Source: Campylobacterota bacterium (GTDB lineage Bacteria; Campylobacterota; Campylobacteria; Campylobacterales; Sulfurovaceae). From it: DNA of 8,313 nt. Below the pieces are notes generated by a model. The model searched no databases, was not told where the DNA came from, and was given only the letters and a program-made list of their open reading frames with translations. Position numbers and translations under genes: made by a program. How positions within the stretch are numbered: position 1 is the first letter of the stretch; each line of letters begins with the position of its first letter. Of the stretch, positions 1 through 6,557 are shown piece after piece. The stretch covers positions 1 to 8,313 of the forward strand of contig DRQB01000182.1 of NCBI GenBank assembly GCA_011330645.1. The letters run 5' to 3'.

Positions 1-2338
1 GACTCATGGAAAGCGCGGCAACGAGTGGATTGACATAGCCTAGCACTGCAAGTGGTACAGCTATGACATTATACAACAATGAAAACCCTAAATTTTCTTT
101 GACGGCACGAAAGGTACGATGAGAGATTTTATAGGCTTCATAAATACTTTCTGGTTTTTCATCTAAAAGAACGACATCACTCACATTGATTGCAACATCT
201 GCACCATTGCCCATAGCAATAGCAATATCTGAGGAAGCAAGTGCAATAGCATCATTAATACCGTCACCTACCATAACAACCACATCACCTTTTTGATGGC
301 GCTTTTGGATAAAATAGGCTTTGTCTTGAGGTAAAAGTTTTGCTTCTATATGGCTAATACCCACTTGTTTGGCTACTTTCTGGGCACTTTTTTCATGGTC
401 CCCTGTAAGCATCACCACTTCTATCCCTAAATCTTGTATATTTTTAATGGCTTTAGCTGCCCCTTGGCGTATGGTATCTGTAAGTTCAAAACGTGCTACA
501 AGTGTATTGTCAATGGCAAAGAAAAAGAGTGTGTTCTCTGAATCTGTATGAATATCTAGTCCATGTTCATGAAGCAGTAAGCCATTGCCTCCTAAAAGTT
601 TTTGTTGCCCATAGGTGGCAGTTATCCCTTTTGCTTCAATACTTTTAACAGCATTGAGTGTACAGGGTGTGAGTGTCTCATAGTGAGTTTCGAGATACCT
701 CTTAATACCTTTCGAGATAGGATGGTTAGAACTATTTACCAACGCTAAAAGTAGTGAGGGATCAAAGTTTTCATAGATGTCCGTATGTACAACAGAAGGT
801 TTTCCTTCTGTGATTGTGCCTGTTTTGTCAAGTGCGAGTACATTGGATTTTGCCATAGTCTCTAAAAAAGTAGCTTCTTTAAAAAGGATATTACGTTTGG
901 CAGCTATGCCTATGCCTACCAATGTTGCCATAGGCGTAGCCAAACCTAGGGCACAGGGACAAGCGATGACAATAACAGAGATACCTATAATCAGTGCTTG
1001 TTCAAAACTTCCTGCAAATAGATACCAGCCAACAAAAGACAGAAGGGCAATCAGCAGAATGATAGTAGAAAAATACCCTGATATGGTATTGGCAAGTTGT
1101 TCAATACGTGGTTTTTTCGTGATTGATTCTTCTAGAAGATTGATAATGGAGGAGAGGAGTGAGGAAGAAGCATCTTTACTCGCTTTGTAATGGATAACAG
1201 AGTCTAGGCAGAGAGACCCAGAAAGTATTTCATCTCCTTTTGTCTTATAAATGGGTTCATTCTCACCCGTGAGTGAAGATTCATCAAATGAGGCTTCTCC
1301 TGAGTAAACGATTCCATCAATTACTACTTTTTCGCCAGGTTTGAGTTCTATCATATCCCCAATACACACATTTTCGACTGAGACCAAAGATTTTACACCT
1401 TCTTGTATGGTGGTAACTTCAGTAGGCGTACTCCCCATAATGCTGTCTAGTGTGTCGACCGCAGATTTTTTACTCAGTACCTCAAGGTATTTACCCACAA
1501 GTACAAAGGTGATTATCATCACCACCGAGTCAAAATAGACCTCACCTTTTTGTGTAATCATGGCATAAATGGAGTAGACATAAGCAGACAAGGCACCGGA
1601 GGCGACAAGCGTGTCCATATTTACAATATGATTTTTATAGCCATAATAGGCACCTTTAAAAAAGATCCATCCAGAGTAAAAAAGTACAGGAGTAGCAAGT
1701 ATAAATTCTGCCCAGTTTAGAATATCTTTAAAGGATTGTTGTATGCCGCCAAAATAGCCAGCATAGTGAGCGATAGCCAACCACATAATGTTCATCGCAC
1801 CAAATACGGCAACAAGAATACGGGTATAGTAAGATTTACGTGTTTTGGTTGCTCTCTCTTCTTGTAGTCTCGGATCATAAGGATAGGCATTATATCCAAT
1901 GGATCGTATCGTCTCTATCAGTTGTGAAAGTTTTACAATCTCAGGATCCCAGACGATTTTGGCTTTATTGTTTGTGTAGTTAATACTGGCTTCCAAAACC
2001 CCATCTGTTTTATGAAGCACCTTCTCATTGAGCCATACACATGCGGAACAATGTATACCTTCGATGATGAGATGAATTTCATAGAGACCATCGTCATCCA
2101 CTTTAATGTATCTGTTTTTAAACCCTTCTAGATCAAATTTCTCTAAATCGCTGGCTTCTTGTTGTGCTGGTTGAAGTTTTGTGTCACCTAATTTATCATA
2201 GAAGGTTCCTAACCCCTCAGAATTAAGAAGATGATACACACCTTGACAACCTTTGCAACAAAAGTAGTGTGTATTCTCTTTGATCATTGCATCTTCAGAA
2301 AAAGTGAGATTACAATGGGTACACGCTACTTCTGCCAA
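1..2338 (-). CDS. ccoI: Copper-translocating P-type ATPase, CcoI/FixI type (3' end cut off)
   Basis: P1B-type ATPase expected to pump Cu+ out of the cytosol across the inner membrane. In the CcoI/FixI subfamily this supplies copper for cbb3 cytochrome oxidase assembly. The frame is open for 779 codons to the window edge. An N-terminal cysteine region has C6-x2-C9 and C27-C28-x2-C31, like the metal-binding domain typical of FixI/CcoI. An HMA domain follows with GIHCSAC (C97, C100). The actuator TGE is at 357-359, the intramembrane CPC at 460-462, the phosphorylated Asp in DKTGT at D504, the HP motif at H539-P540, TGD at 645-647 and GDGIND at 691-696. About seven membrane segments are visible (roughly 171-192, 207-229, 243-263, 270-288, 424-443, 447-467 and one near the end). 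The last residues, NPLVAALSMS, begin the usual final copper-site helix, so only a few tens of residues are missing. The start is TTG, chosen because AAGGA lies 6 bases upstream (2345-2349) and the cysteine motif begins at residue 6. The ATPase family is certain. The CcoI rather than CopA assignment rests on the N-terminal cysteines. Confidence 0.9.
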   Translation of the reverse strand, partial: MAEVACTHCNLTFSEDAMIKENTHYFCCKGCQGVYHLLNSEGLGTFYDKLGDTKLQPAQQEASDLEKFDLEGFKNRYIKVDDDGLYEIHLIIEGIHCSACVWLNEKVLHKTDGVLEASINYTNNKAKIVWDPEIVKLSQLIETIRSIGYNAYPYDPRLQEERATKTRKSYYTRILVAVFGAMNIMWLAIAHYAGYFGGIQQSFKDILNWAEFILATPVLFYSGWIFFKGAYYGYKNHIVNMDTLVASGALSAYVYSIYAMITQKGEVYFDSVVMIITFVLVGKYLEVLSKKSAVDTLDSIMGSTPTEVTTIQEGVKSLVSVENVCIGDMIELKPGEKVVIDGIVYSGEASFDESSLTGENEPIYKTKGDEILSGSLCLDSVIHYKASKDASSSLLSSIINLLEESITKKPRIEQLANTISGYFSTIILLIALLSFVGWYLFAGSFEQALIIGISVIVIACPCALGLATPMATLVGIGIAAKRNILFKEATFLETMAKSNVLALDKTGTITEGKPSVVHTDIYENFDPSLLLALVNSSNHPISKGIKRYLETHYETLTPCTLNAVKSIEAKGITATYGQQKLLGGNGLLLHEHGLDIHTDSENTLFFFAIDNTLVARFELTDTIRQGAAKAIKNIQDLGIEVVMLTGDHEKSAQKVAKQVGISHIEAKLLPQDKAYFIQKRHQKGDVVVMVGDGINDAIALASSDIAIAMGNGADVAINVSDVVLLDEKPESIYEAYKISHRTFRAVKENLGFSLLYNVIAVPLAVLGYVNPLVAALSMS

Positions 2339-2400
2339 GGGAGTTCCTTATGAAAATTATTTGAATGGATTATTTTATCCAAATAAGGGTAAAATTCTCT

Positions 2401-2790
2401 ATGGAAAATGCACTATTATTGACATTCATACTTTTATTGGCAGAACTTTTTGAAGCATTCATGCAACGTTCAGAAACACTTTTTGGTGTTTTATACAAAC
2501 TCTATGCCTATTATCAAAAAAGTATTTTTCTCTTTTTCCTGATACAACCAGGTTTTTATGTGATTCTTTTTATTGTTCTTTTGACTGGGGTACTTAACAT
2601 AAGTATGGTTTTTCTTTTGGCTCTCAAAATCTTTGATATTTTTTATAAAATAGAATTGATTAAAAAGGTATTTATAGAACGTGAAGTTTCCTCAGAAATA
2701 GTACAAATGTTAGAGTGGAAGATGCCATCATGGTTTTTTTTAATGGGGGTAGGGATGTATCCTCCCTTACTTTTTTACGCGTTAGTTTGA
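2401..2790 (+). CDS. Small multi-pass membrane protein, function unknown
   Basis: I do not recognise this protein. From the chosen ATG it is 129 residues, mostly hydrophobic. Likely membrane segments are at about 3-20, 42-61, 62-81 and 110-128. A charged stretch at about 84-106 (KIELIKKVFIEREVSSEI) probably faces the cytosol. An upstream in-frame ATG at 2365 would add 12 residues, but it has no Shine-Dalgarno; AAGGG at 2385-2389 sits 11 bases before 2401, so the shorter form is preferred. The gene is divergent from the copper ATPase (62 bases between the two starts) and ends inside the -35 box of the rho promoter. The sequence gives no direct functional clue. Sharing an intergenic region with a ccoI-like gene makes a role in metal handling or oxidase assembly possible, but that is only a guess from position. 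Confidence 0.75.
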   Translation: MENALLLTFILLLAELFEAFMQRSETLFGVLYKLYAYYQKSIFLFFLIQPGFYVILFIVLLTGVLNISMVFLLALKIFDIFYKIELIKKVFIEREVSSEIVQMLEWKMPSWFFLMGVGMYPPLLFYALV

Positions 2791-2815
2791 CTTTTTATCG
2801 AAAAAGCAATATAAT
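2787..2815 (+). promoter_or_regulatory. Sigma70-type promoter for rho-murI
   Basis: TTGACT (2787-2792) and a perfect TATAAT (2810-2815) are separated by 17 bases, the textbook spacing. The -35 box overlaps the stop codon of the upstream membrane-protein gene (TGA at 2788-2790). Transcription would start near 2822, giving rho a leader of about 60 bases. Confidence 0.8.
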
Positions 2816-2826
2816 ACCCCCACTAC

Positions 2827-2846
2827 TTACGTGAGTATTTACGTAA
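2827..2846 (+). repeat. Inverted repeat in the rho leader
   Basis: TTACGT (2827-2832) and ACGTAA (2841-2846) are exact inverted copies separated by 8 bases. TTACGT also recurs directly at 2839-2844. The repeat starts a few bases after the predicted transcription start, so it could be a hairpin at the 5' end of the rho mRNA or a protein operator just downstream of the promoter. Rho is autoregulated through its leader in some bacteria, but no such mechanism is shown here. Confidence 0.5.
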
Positions 2847-2882
2847 AAATCTTCACAATTCATACCTAAAACAAGAGGAAAT

Positions 2883-4208
2883 ATGAGCGACACTAAAAAA
2901 TCTTCTGGCAATCACGCCAAAAAAAACAATAGAACCCACGTACCCGTTAACGGACATAAAATAGAAGACCTTCAACAACTCCCCCTTGCAGAACTAGTAG
3001 CAATAGCCAAAGAAGTAAAAGTTGAAAACCCTAATGAATTTCAAAGAAAAGATCTTATTTTTGAAATCTTGAAATCGCAAGTATCTGCAGGTGGTTTCAT
3101 ACTCTATACAGGTATTTTAGAGATTATGAATGATGGGTATGGTTTCCTTCGTTCTATTGATGGTAATTTTGCAAACTCAAGTAATGATACCTATGTATCT
3201 GGTACACAAGTCAAACGTTTTGCACTTAGAAATGGTGACATTGTCACAGGACAAGTACGTTCACCTAAAGACCAAGAGAAGTATTATGCGCTTCTTAAAA
3301 TAGAAGCGATTAACTACCTTCCACCTGAAAAATCTAAACAACGTCCTCTTTTTGATAACCTCACCCCACTTTATGCGATGGAACAGCTCAAGATGGAGTA
3401 TAATCCAGTAAAGATGACAGGACGTGTACTTGATTTGTTCTCGCCTATAGGTAAAGGACAAAGAGCACTTATTGTAGCACCTCCACGTACAGGTAAAACG
3501 GAGCTTCTTAAAGAGCTTGCACATGGGGTAACACATAACAATCCAGATGCGTCACTCATGGTACTGCTTGTAGATGAAAGACCTGAAGAGGTAACAGATA
3601 TGCAACGTTCAGTCAAAGGTGAAGTCTATGCTTCTACATTTGACCTTCCTGCACAAAATCATGTAAGAACTGCGGAAATGGTGATAGAAAAAGCAAAAAG
3701 ACGTGTAGAGATGGGTAAAGATGTGATTATTTTACTAGACTCCATTACGAGACTTGCACGTGCATATAATACAGTGACACCAAGTTCTGGTAAAGTACTT
3801 TCCGGTGGTGTGGATGCGAATGCTTTGCATAAACCAAAACGTTTCTTTGGAGCTGCTAGAAATATAGAGGAGGGTGGTTCTCTTACTATTATTGCCACAG
3901 CACTTATTGATACAGGTTCACGTATGGATGAGGTTATCTTTGAAGAGTTTAAAGGTACAGGTAACTCTGAAGTGGTGCTTAGCCGTCATGTGTCAGAACG
4001 TCGTATCTACCCTGCAATCGATGTAACCAAGTCTGGTACACGTAAAGAGGAGCTTATGGTAGATGCCTTGACCTTACAAAAAGTTTGGGCGCTACGTAAC
4101 GCGATGCAAAATATGGAAGAGGTAGAGGGTCTTAAGTTCCTCTTCTCTAAAATGATGAAAACAAAATCCAATGAAGAGTTCCTTTCTATTATGAATGAAG
4201 GTGCATAA
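2883..4208 (+). CDS. rho: Transcription termination factor Rho
   Basis: Hexameric RNA-dependent ATPase and helicase that ends transcription at Rho-dependent sites. It is 441 residues, close to the usual 420-440. A lysine- and asparagine-rich tail (1-25) precedes the N-terminal helical domain, in which LAELVAIAKE (36-45) and RKDLIFEILK (55-64) match the usual Rho pattern. The RNA-binding cold-shock fold carries the YGFLR signature at 86-90. The Walker A loop is APPRTGKTELL (199-209). VDERPEEVTDMQRSVKGEV (230-248) and the Walker B region VIILLDSITRLARAYNTV (281-298) follow. SGKVLSGGVDANAL (302-315) is the secondary RNA-binding loop and KGTGNSEVVLSR (357-368) the C-terminal region. AGAGG at 2874-2878 precedes the ATG. 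murI follows after 6 bases, so the two are probably co-transcribed. Identification is secure and no key residue is missing. Confidence 0.98.
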   Translation: MSDTKKSSGNHAKKNNRTHVPVNGHKIEDLQQLPLAELVAIAKEVKVENPNEFQRKDLIFEILKSQVSAGGFILYTGILEIMNDGYGFLRSIDGNFANSSNDTYVSGTQVKRFALRNGDIVTGQVRSPKDQEKYYALLKIEAINYLPPEKSKQRPLFDNLTPLYAMEQLKMEYNPVKMTGRVLDLFSPIGKGQRALIVAPPRTGKTELLKELAHGVTHNNPDASLMVLLVDERPEEVTDMQRSVKGEVYASTFDLPAQNHVRTAEMVIEKAKRRVEMGKDVIILLDSITRLARAYNTVTPSSGKVLSGGVDANALHKPKRFFGAARNIEEGGSLTIIATALIDTGSRMDEVIFEEFKGTGNSEVVLSRHVSERRIYPAIDVTKSGTRKEELMVDALTLQKVWALRNAMQNMEEVEGLKFLFSKMMKTKSNEEFLSIMNEGA

Positions 4209-4214
4209 GTTCTT

Positions 4215-5009
4215 ATGCTTAAAATTGGTGTCTTTGACTCTGGGTTAGGTGGTTTGACAGTGGTTCAAGCCCTAAGCCAAGTGATGAAAGGTGCTGAACT
4301 TTTTTATATTGCAGATACTCAGAATGCACCTTATGGTGAAAAAACCAAAGAAGAAATACTTCAATATTCACTTGACATTACCCAATATTTTCTAGATAAA
4401 CACCAGATAGATGCACTTATTATTGCTTGTAATACTGCAACATCTGCAGCGATTCAGACACTCCGAGAAAATTATCCTACACTTATTATTATTGGTACGG
4501 AACCAGGTATTAAACCGGCGATTGAGCAAACGCGTACGGGTAAAGTAGGAGTACTTGCTACACCTGCCACACTTCGAGGAGACAAATATCAACAATTGGC
4601 ATGTGACTTGGCAACACAGCAGAATATCGAACTGTTTGAACAGGCATGCCCAGGTTTGGTTGAGCAGATTGAAAAGGGTGAAATAGAGAGTTCTCAAACC
4701 AAAGAGATGTTAGAGTACTGGCTTACCCCTATGCGTGAAAATAGTGTAGATACTATCGTTTTAGGTTGTACACATTATCCTTTGGTAGGTACTTTGATTG
4801 AAGAGGTGATGCAGTGTAAACTTACACTCATTCATACAGGTAAAGCGATTTCTAAAAGATTACTCTTTTTATTGGAAGAAAAAGGACATATAAATCAAGG
4901 CAGATTAGACATGAAACTATATTGCACAGGTACTATAAATAATGAGACTGTGGCTACCTTGTTACAAAGTGAAGAAAAAATGAAACAAATAAATATTAGT
5001 AAAAGTTAA
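4215..5009 (+). CDS. murI: Glutamate racemase
   Basis: Cytosolic, cofactor-independent enzyme that interconverts L- and D-glutamate, supplying D-Glu for peptidoglycan. It is 264 residues, normal for the family. Both catalytic cysteines are in their expected motifs: C72 in ACNTATSAA (71-79) and C185 in LGCTHYPL (183-190). The N-terminal GVFDSGLGGLTV (5-16) carries the conserved Asp8-Ser9, and ADTQNAPYG (33-41) is the substrate-loop motif. The ATG lies 6 bases after the rho stop. The only Shine-Dalgarno-like element is GAAGG at 4197-4201, 13 bases away inside the end of rho, so translation may depend on coupling to rho. The last residues (about 252-264, KMKQINISKS end) are a low-complexity polar tail. 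No convincing terminator follows the gene. Confidence 0.96.
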   Translation: MLKIGVFDSGLGGLTVVQALSQVMKGAELFYIADTQNAPYGEKTKEEILQYSLDITQYFLDKHQIDALIIACNTATSAAIQTLRENYPTLIIIGTEPGIKPAIEQTRTGKVGVLATPATLRGDKYQQLACDLATQQNIELFEQACPGLVEQIEKGEIESSQTKEMLEYWLTPMRENSVDTIVLGCTHYPLVGTLIEEVMQCKLTLIHTGKAISKRLLFLLEEKGHINQGRLDMKLYCTGTINNETVATLLQSEEKMKQINISKS

Positions 5010-5065
5010 TTTTATAAATAAAAGATGATTTAATTAATTAATGTGATAGAATAGAATTGTGCAGT

Positions 5066-5071
5066 TATACT
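5066..5071 (+). promoter_or_regulatory. Possible -10 box for the leader RNA and rhodanese operon
   Basis: TATACT lies in the gap between murI and the rhodanese operon, and a start about 7 bases downstream (near 5078) would place the first RNA base just before the structured region at 5080. There is no good -35 box: TGTGAT at 5042-5047 is 18 bases upstream and weak, though -35 elements are often poor in Campylobacterota. Read-through from rho-murI is the alternative source of this transcript. Confidence 0.35.
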
Positions 5072-5079
5072 GTATTGAA

Positions 5080-5232
5080 AAAGCTAAACCTATTGCGAAG
5101 TAGGGACAGAAAGTCTATGGGACTATAAATAGCTTTGGCTTACGGTTTAAGAAACTAAAGCTTGAGCGAGAGGAACCATATAGAGGCTTTGCCTCATATT
5201 GGAACGATTTTATAGTTAGCCAGATTACCAAT
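5080..5232 (+). ncRNA. Candidate structured leader RNA (riboswitch-like, with GEMM-I resemblance)
   Basis: The 308-base gap upstream of the first rhodanese gene has no credible ORF but many complementary segments. A three-way junction can form: stem AAAGCUA 5080-5086 with UAGCUUU 5130-5136; hairpin 5089-5094/5099-5104 with a GCGA (GNRA) loop; and hairpin AGUC 5112-5115 with GACU 5121-5124. A further hairpin has GAGGC 5183-5187 with GCCUC 5191-5195 and a lower stem reaching 5176-5202. Alternative pairings exclude the junction: 5122-5129 with 5209-5216 (8 bp), and 5131-5136 with 5157-5162. UGGCU 5136-5140 can also pair with AGCCA 5218-5222. The order AAACC, 6-bp GNRA hairpin, GGGAC, then AGAAAG (5086-5113) resembles the core of class I cyclic-di-GMP riboswitches, where the last part reads GCAAAG. 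The flanking GC pairs of that family are not conserved here, so the class is uncertain. That this is some structured leader is more likely than the exact class. Confidence 0.5.
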
Positions 5233-5238
5233 AGAAGT

Positions 5239-5312
5239 ATAAGTGTGTATCTATCGTGATATAACTTATTCTCTCTAGATATATATACCCGTTAGGGTAA
5301 CAGAATAAGGAG
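5239..5312 (+). promoter_or_regulatory. Candidate translational switch over the rhodanese Shine-Dalgarno
   Basis: Two mutually exclusive hairpins precede the ATG at 5318. Hairpin A pairs 5239-5251 with 5258-5269 (12 bp, one bulged G, loop 5252-5257). Hairpin B pairs CUUAUUCU 5265-5272 with AGAAUAAG 5302-5309 (8 bp) and encloses a small hairpin UACCC-GUUA-GGGUA at 5286-5299. Hairpin B takes the AAG of the Shine-Dalgarno AAGGAG (5307-5312), while hairpin A uses 5265-5269 and would free it. This is the layout of a sequestor and anti-sequestor in a riboswitch expression platform. The pairings are seen in the sequence; the switching is inferred. Confidence 0.5.
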
Positions 5313-5317
5313 TTAAA

Positions 5318-5935
5318 ATGAAATTATTTTATTTGTTTATCTCTATTGTTGTGACAACAGTAGTCCAAGCAAATGTGGTAGACATAGTAGAAGGCATGCC
5401 TTCTGTCAATGTTAAAGTAAAAGATAAAATGTATACGATTGAACGCACACAAGAGCCAGATGCCTATTTGACTAACACATTTGCATTGACCTCGCGTCCT
5501 TCTCCCCCATTTTTTATACAACCTTTCGAAGTTGCAAAAGGTGTAGAAACCTATGGCGAATTAGAAGTTTTAGATTTTATTTCTAAGCATAAAGGTTTGT
5601 TTATTGATGCACGATTACCAAATTGGTATGAAAAGTCTGCGATACCTGGTGCACACAATATTCCTTTTAAACTTTTTTTATCTGATACCCCTGAACGTGA
5701 AAAGATACTGAAAAAGTTTGGGGCAGAATATACCAAACAAGGTACATGGGATTTCTCACATGTAAAAACACTTTTACTCTATTGTAATGGTGCCTGGTGT
5801 GGACAATCCCCAACAGCAATTAAAGCATTAATGGAGCTTGGATATCCTAAAACGAAAATGAAGTATTATCGTGGTGGTATGCAGACCTGGCAGTTATTGG
5901 GATTGACAACGATTGTACCCGAGGTGAAAAAATGA
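5318..5935 (+). CDS. Exported rhodanese-like protein with C-N-G-A-W-C active loop
   Basis: A 205-residue protein with an N-terminal signal peptide (hydrophobic 3-18, likely cleavage after VQA at about residue 18), so it should act in the periplasm. Residues about 79-197 form a rhodanese-like domain: GELEVLDF (80-87), LFIDARL (94-100) with the conserved Asp97, the IPGAHNIPF segment (109-117), the presumed catalytic Cys156 in YCNGAWCGQS, and YYRGGMQTW (183-191) near the end. Rhodaneses carry sulfur as a persulfide on this cysteine. Here the sixth loop position, usually Arg, Ser or Thr, is a second cysteine (C161), which suggests a redox pair or an altered acceptor. A good Shine-Dalgarno, AAGGAG (5307-5312), lies 5 bases before the ATG. 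It overlaps the next gene by ATGA and is its paralog. The substrate is unknown. Confidence 0.87.
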   Translation: MKLFYLFISIVVTTVVQANVVDIVEGMPSVNVKVKDKMYTIERTQEPDAYLTNTFALTSRPSPPFFIQPFEVAKGVETYGELEVLDFISKHKGLFIDARLPNWYEKSAIPGAHNIPFKLFLSDTPEREKILKKFGAEYTKQGTWDFSHVKTLLLYCNGAWCGQSPTAIKALMELGYPKTKMKYYRGGMQTWQLLGLTTIVPEVKK

Positions 5936-6546
5936 AAGCAATAGTAATAGTGTTGGGTCTGATTAGCGTAGTGATGGCTGGCAAATATGACAAGGTAAAG
6001 ATTACGCCAGATATGGCATATATTTATGTATATCATAAAGGTAAGGCAGTTAAGGTACACCGTATTCAAGATACAAAACATAAACTTACAGGTGAATATG
6101 CGAAGCAATATCGACCAGGAAAAGACATACAGCCTATCAAGATGGATCCAAATATACAGACCATAGGTGAAGTGGAATTACTTCATTTTATGAAGTCCAA
6201 AGTCAATACAAAAAAAGGGATTTTGGTAGATTTGCGTTCTAAAAGAGCATATAGAGAAGAGTCTATCCCTTCAGCTGTGAATATCCCTGCCAAAACAAAA
6301 GATAGTAAAGTAAAGATGGAAAAAATACTTAAAGTCTTAGGGGCGAAAAGATCTGGAGATGGCTCACTTGATACAAAAAAGGCAAGAGATGTTGCTTTTT
6401 ACTGTCATGGTTTATGGTGTAGTAAATCTTCAGAAATGATAAAAACTTTTTTAGAACTGGGGTATCCAAGTGATAAAATCTATTATTATCGTGGTGGTTT
6501 TCAAATGTGGAAAATCCTAGGGTTTACAACGGTTACTAACCAATAA
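5932..6546 (+). CDS. Second exported rhodanese-like protein, C-H-G-L-W-C active loop
   Basis: A 204-residue paralog of the preceding gene, starting within its stop codon (ATGA, 5932-5935), so the two are probably translationally coupled and made together. A short signal peptide (1-16, cleavage near VMA/G) predicts a periplasmic location. The rhodanese-like domain spans about 78-200: IGEVELLHFM (78-87), GILVDLRSKRAY (96-107), IPSAVNIPA (112-120), YCHGLWCSKS (157-166) with Cys158 and Cys163, and YYYRGGFQMW (184-193). The C-x-G-x-W-C loop and the YYRGG ending are shared with the first copy. The N-terminal 60 residues are unlike it and rich in Lys and Tyr, and the domain is more basic. This fits a diverged pair with separate partners, or a heterodimer. 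Reaction and acceptor cannot be told from sequence. Confidence 0.86.
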   Translation: MKAIVIVLGLISVVMAGKYDKVKITPDMAYIYVYHKGKAVKVHRIQDTKHKLTGEYAKQYRPGKDIQPIKMDPNIQTIGEVELLHFMKSKVNTKKGILVDLRSKRAYREESIPSAVNIPAKTKDSKVKMEKILKVLGAKRSGDGSLDTKKARDVAFYCHGLWCSKSSEMIKTFLELGYPSDKIYYYRGGFQMWKILGFTTVTNQ

Positions 6547-6557
6547 GAGGATGAAAA

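Noticed and set aside
369..1538. Three plus-strand open frames (369-551, 777-1190, 1341-1538)
   Set aside because: They lie opposite the P-type ATPase, whose motifs run without a break through this region. Their translations show no domain and have no ribosome sites.
3261..3898. Minus-strand open frames inside rho
   Set aside because: Antisense shadows of strongly conserved Rho coding sequence.
4311..4339. The MurI substrate loop ADTQNAPYG as an unusual variant
   Set aside because: Many MurI proteins carry ADS/ADT-xx-APYG in this place, and both catalytic cysteines are intact.
4392..4697. Minus-strand open frame inside murI
   Set aside because: Antisense shadow of the MurI catalytic core.
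5162..5216. A short leader peptide (TTG start at 5162, 17 codons) in the leader RNA
   Set aside because: No Shine-Dalgarno and no codon run that would suggest attenuation; the segment is better explained by the hairpin at 5176-5202.
5324..6108. Minus-strand open frames inside the rhodanese-like genes
   Set aside because: Shadows of the two rhodanese-like coding regions, with no motif or ribosome site of their own.
5318..6546. Assignment of the rhodanese-like pair to the PQQ-associated CXXCW family
   Set aside because: The loop here is C-x-G-x-W-C, with the tryptophan before the second cysteine, which does not fit that pattern.
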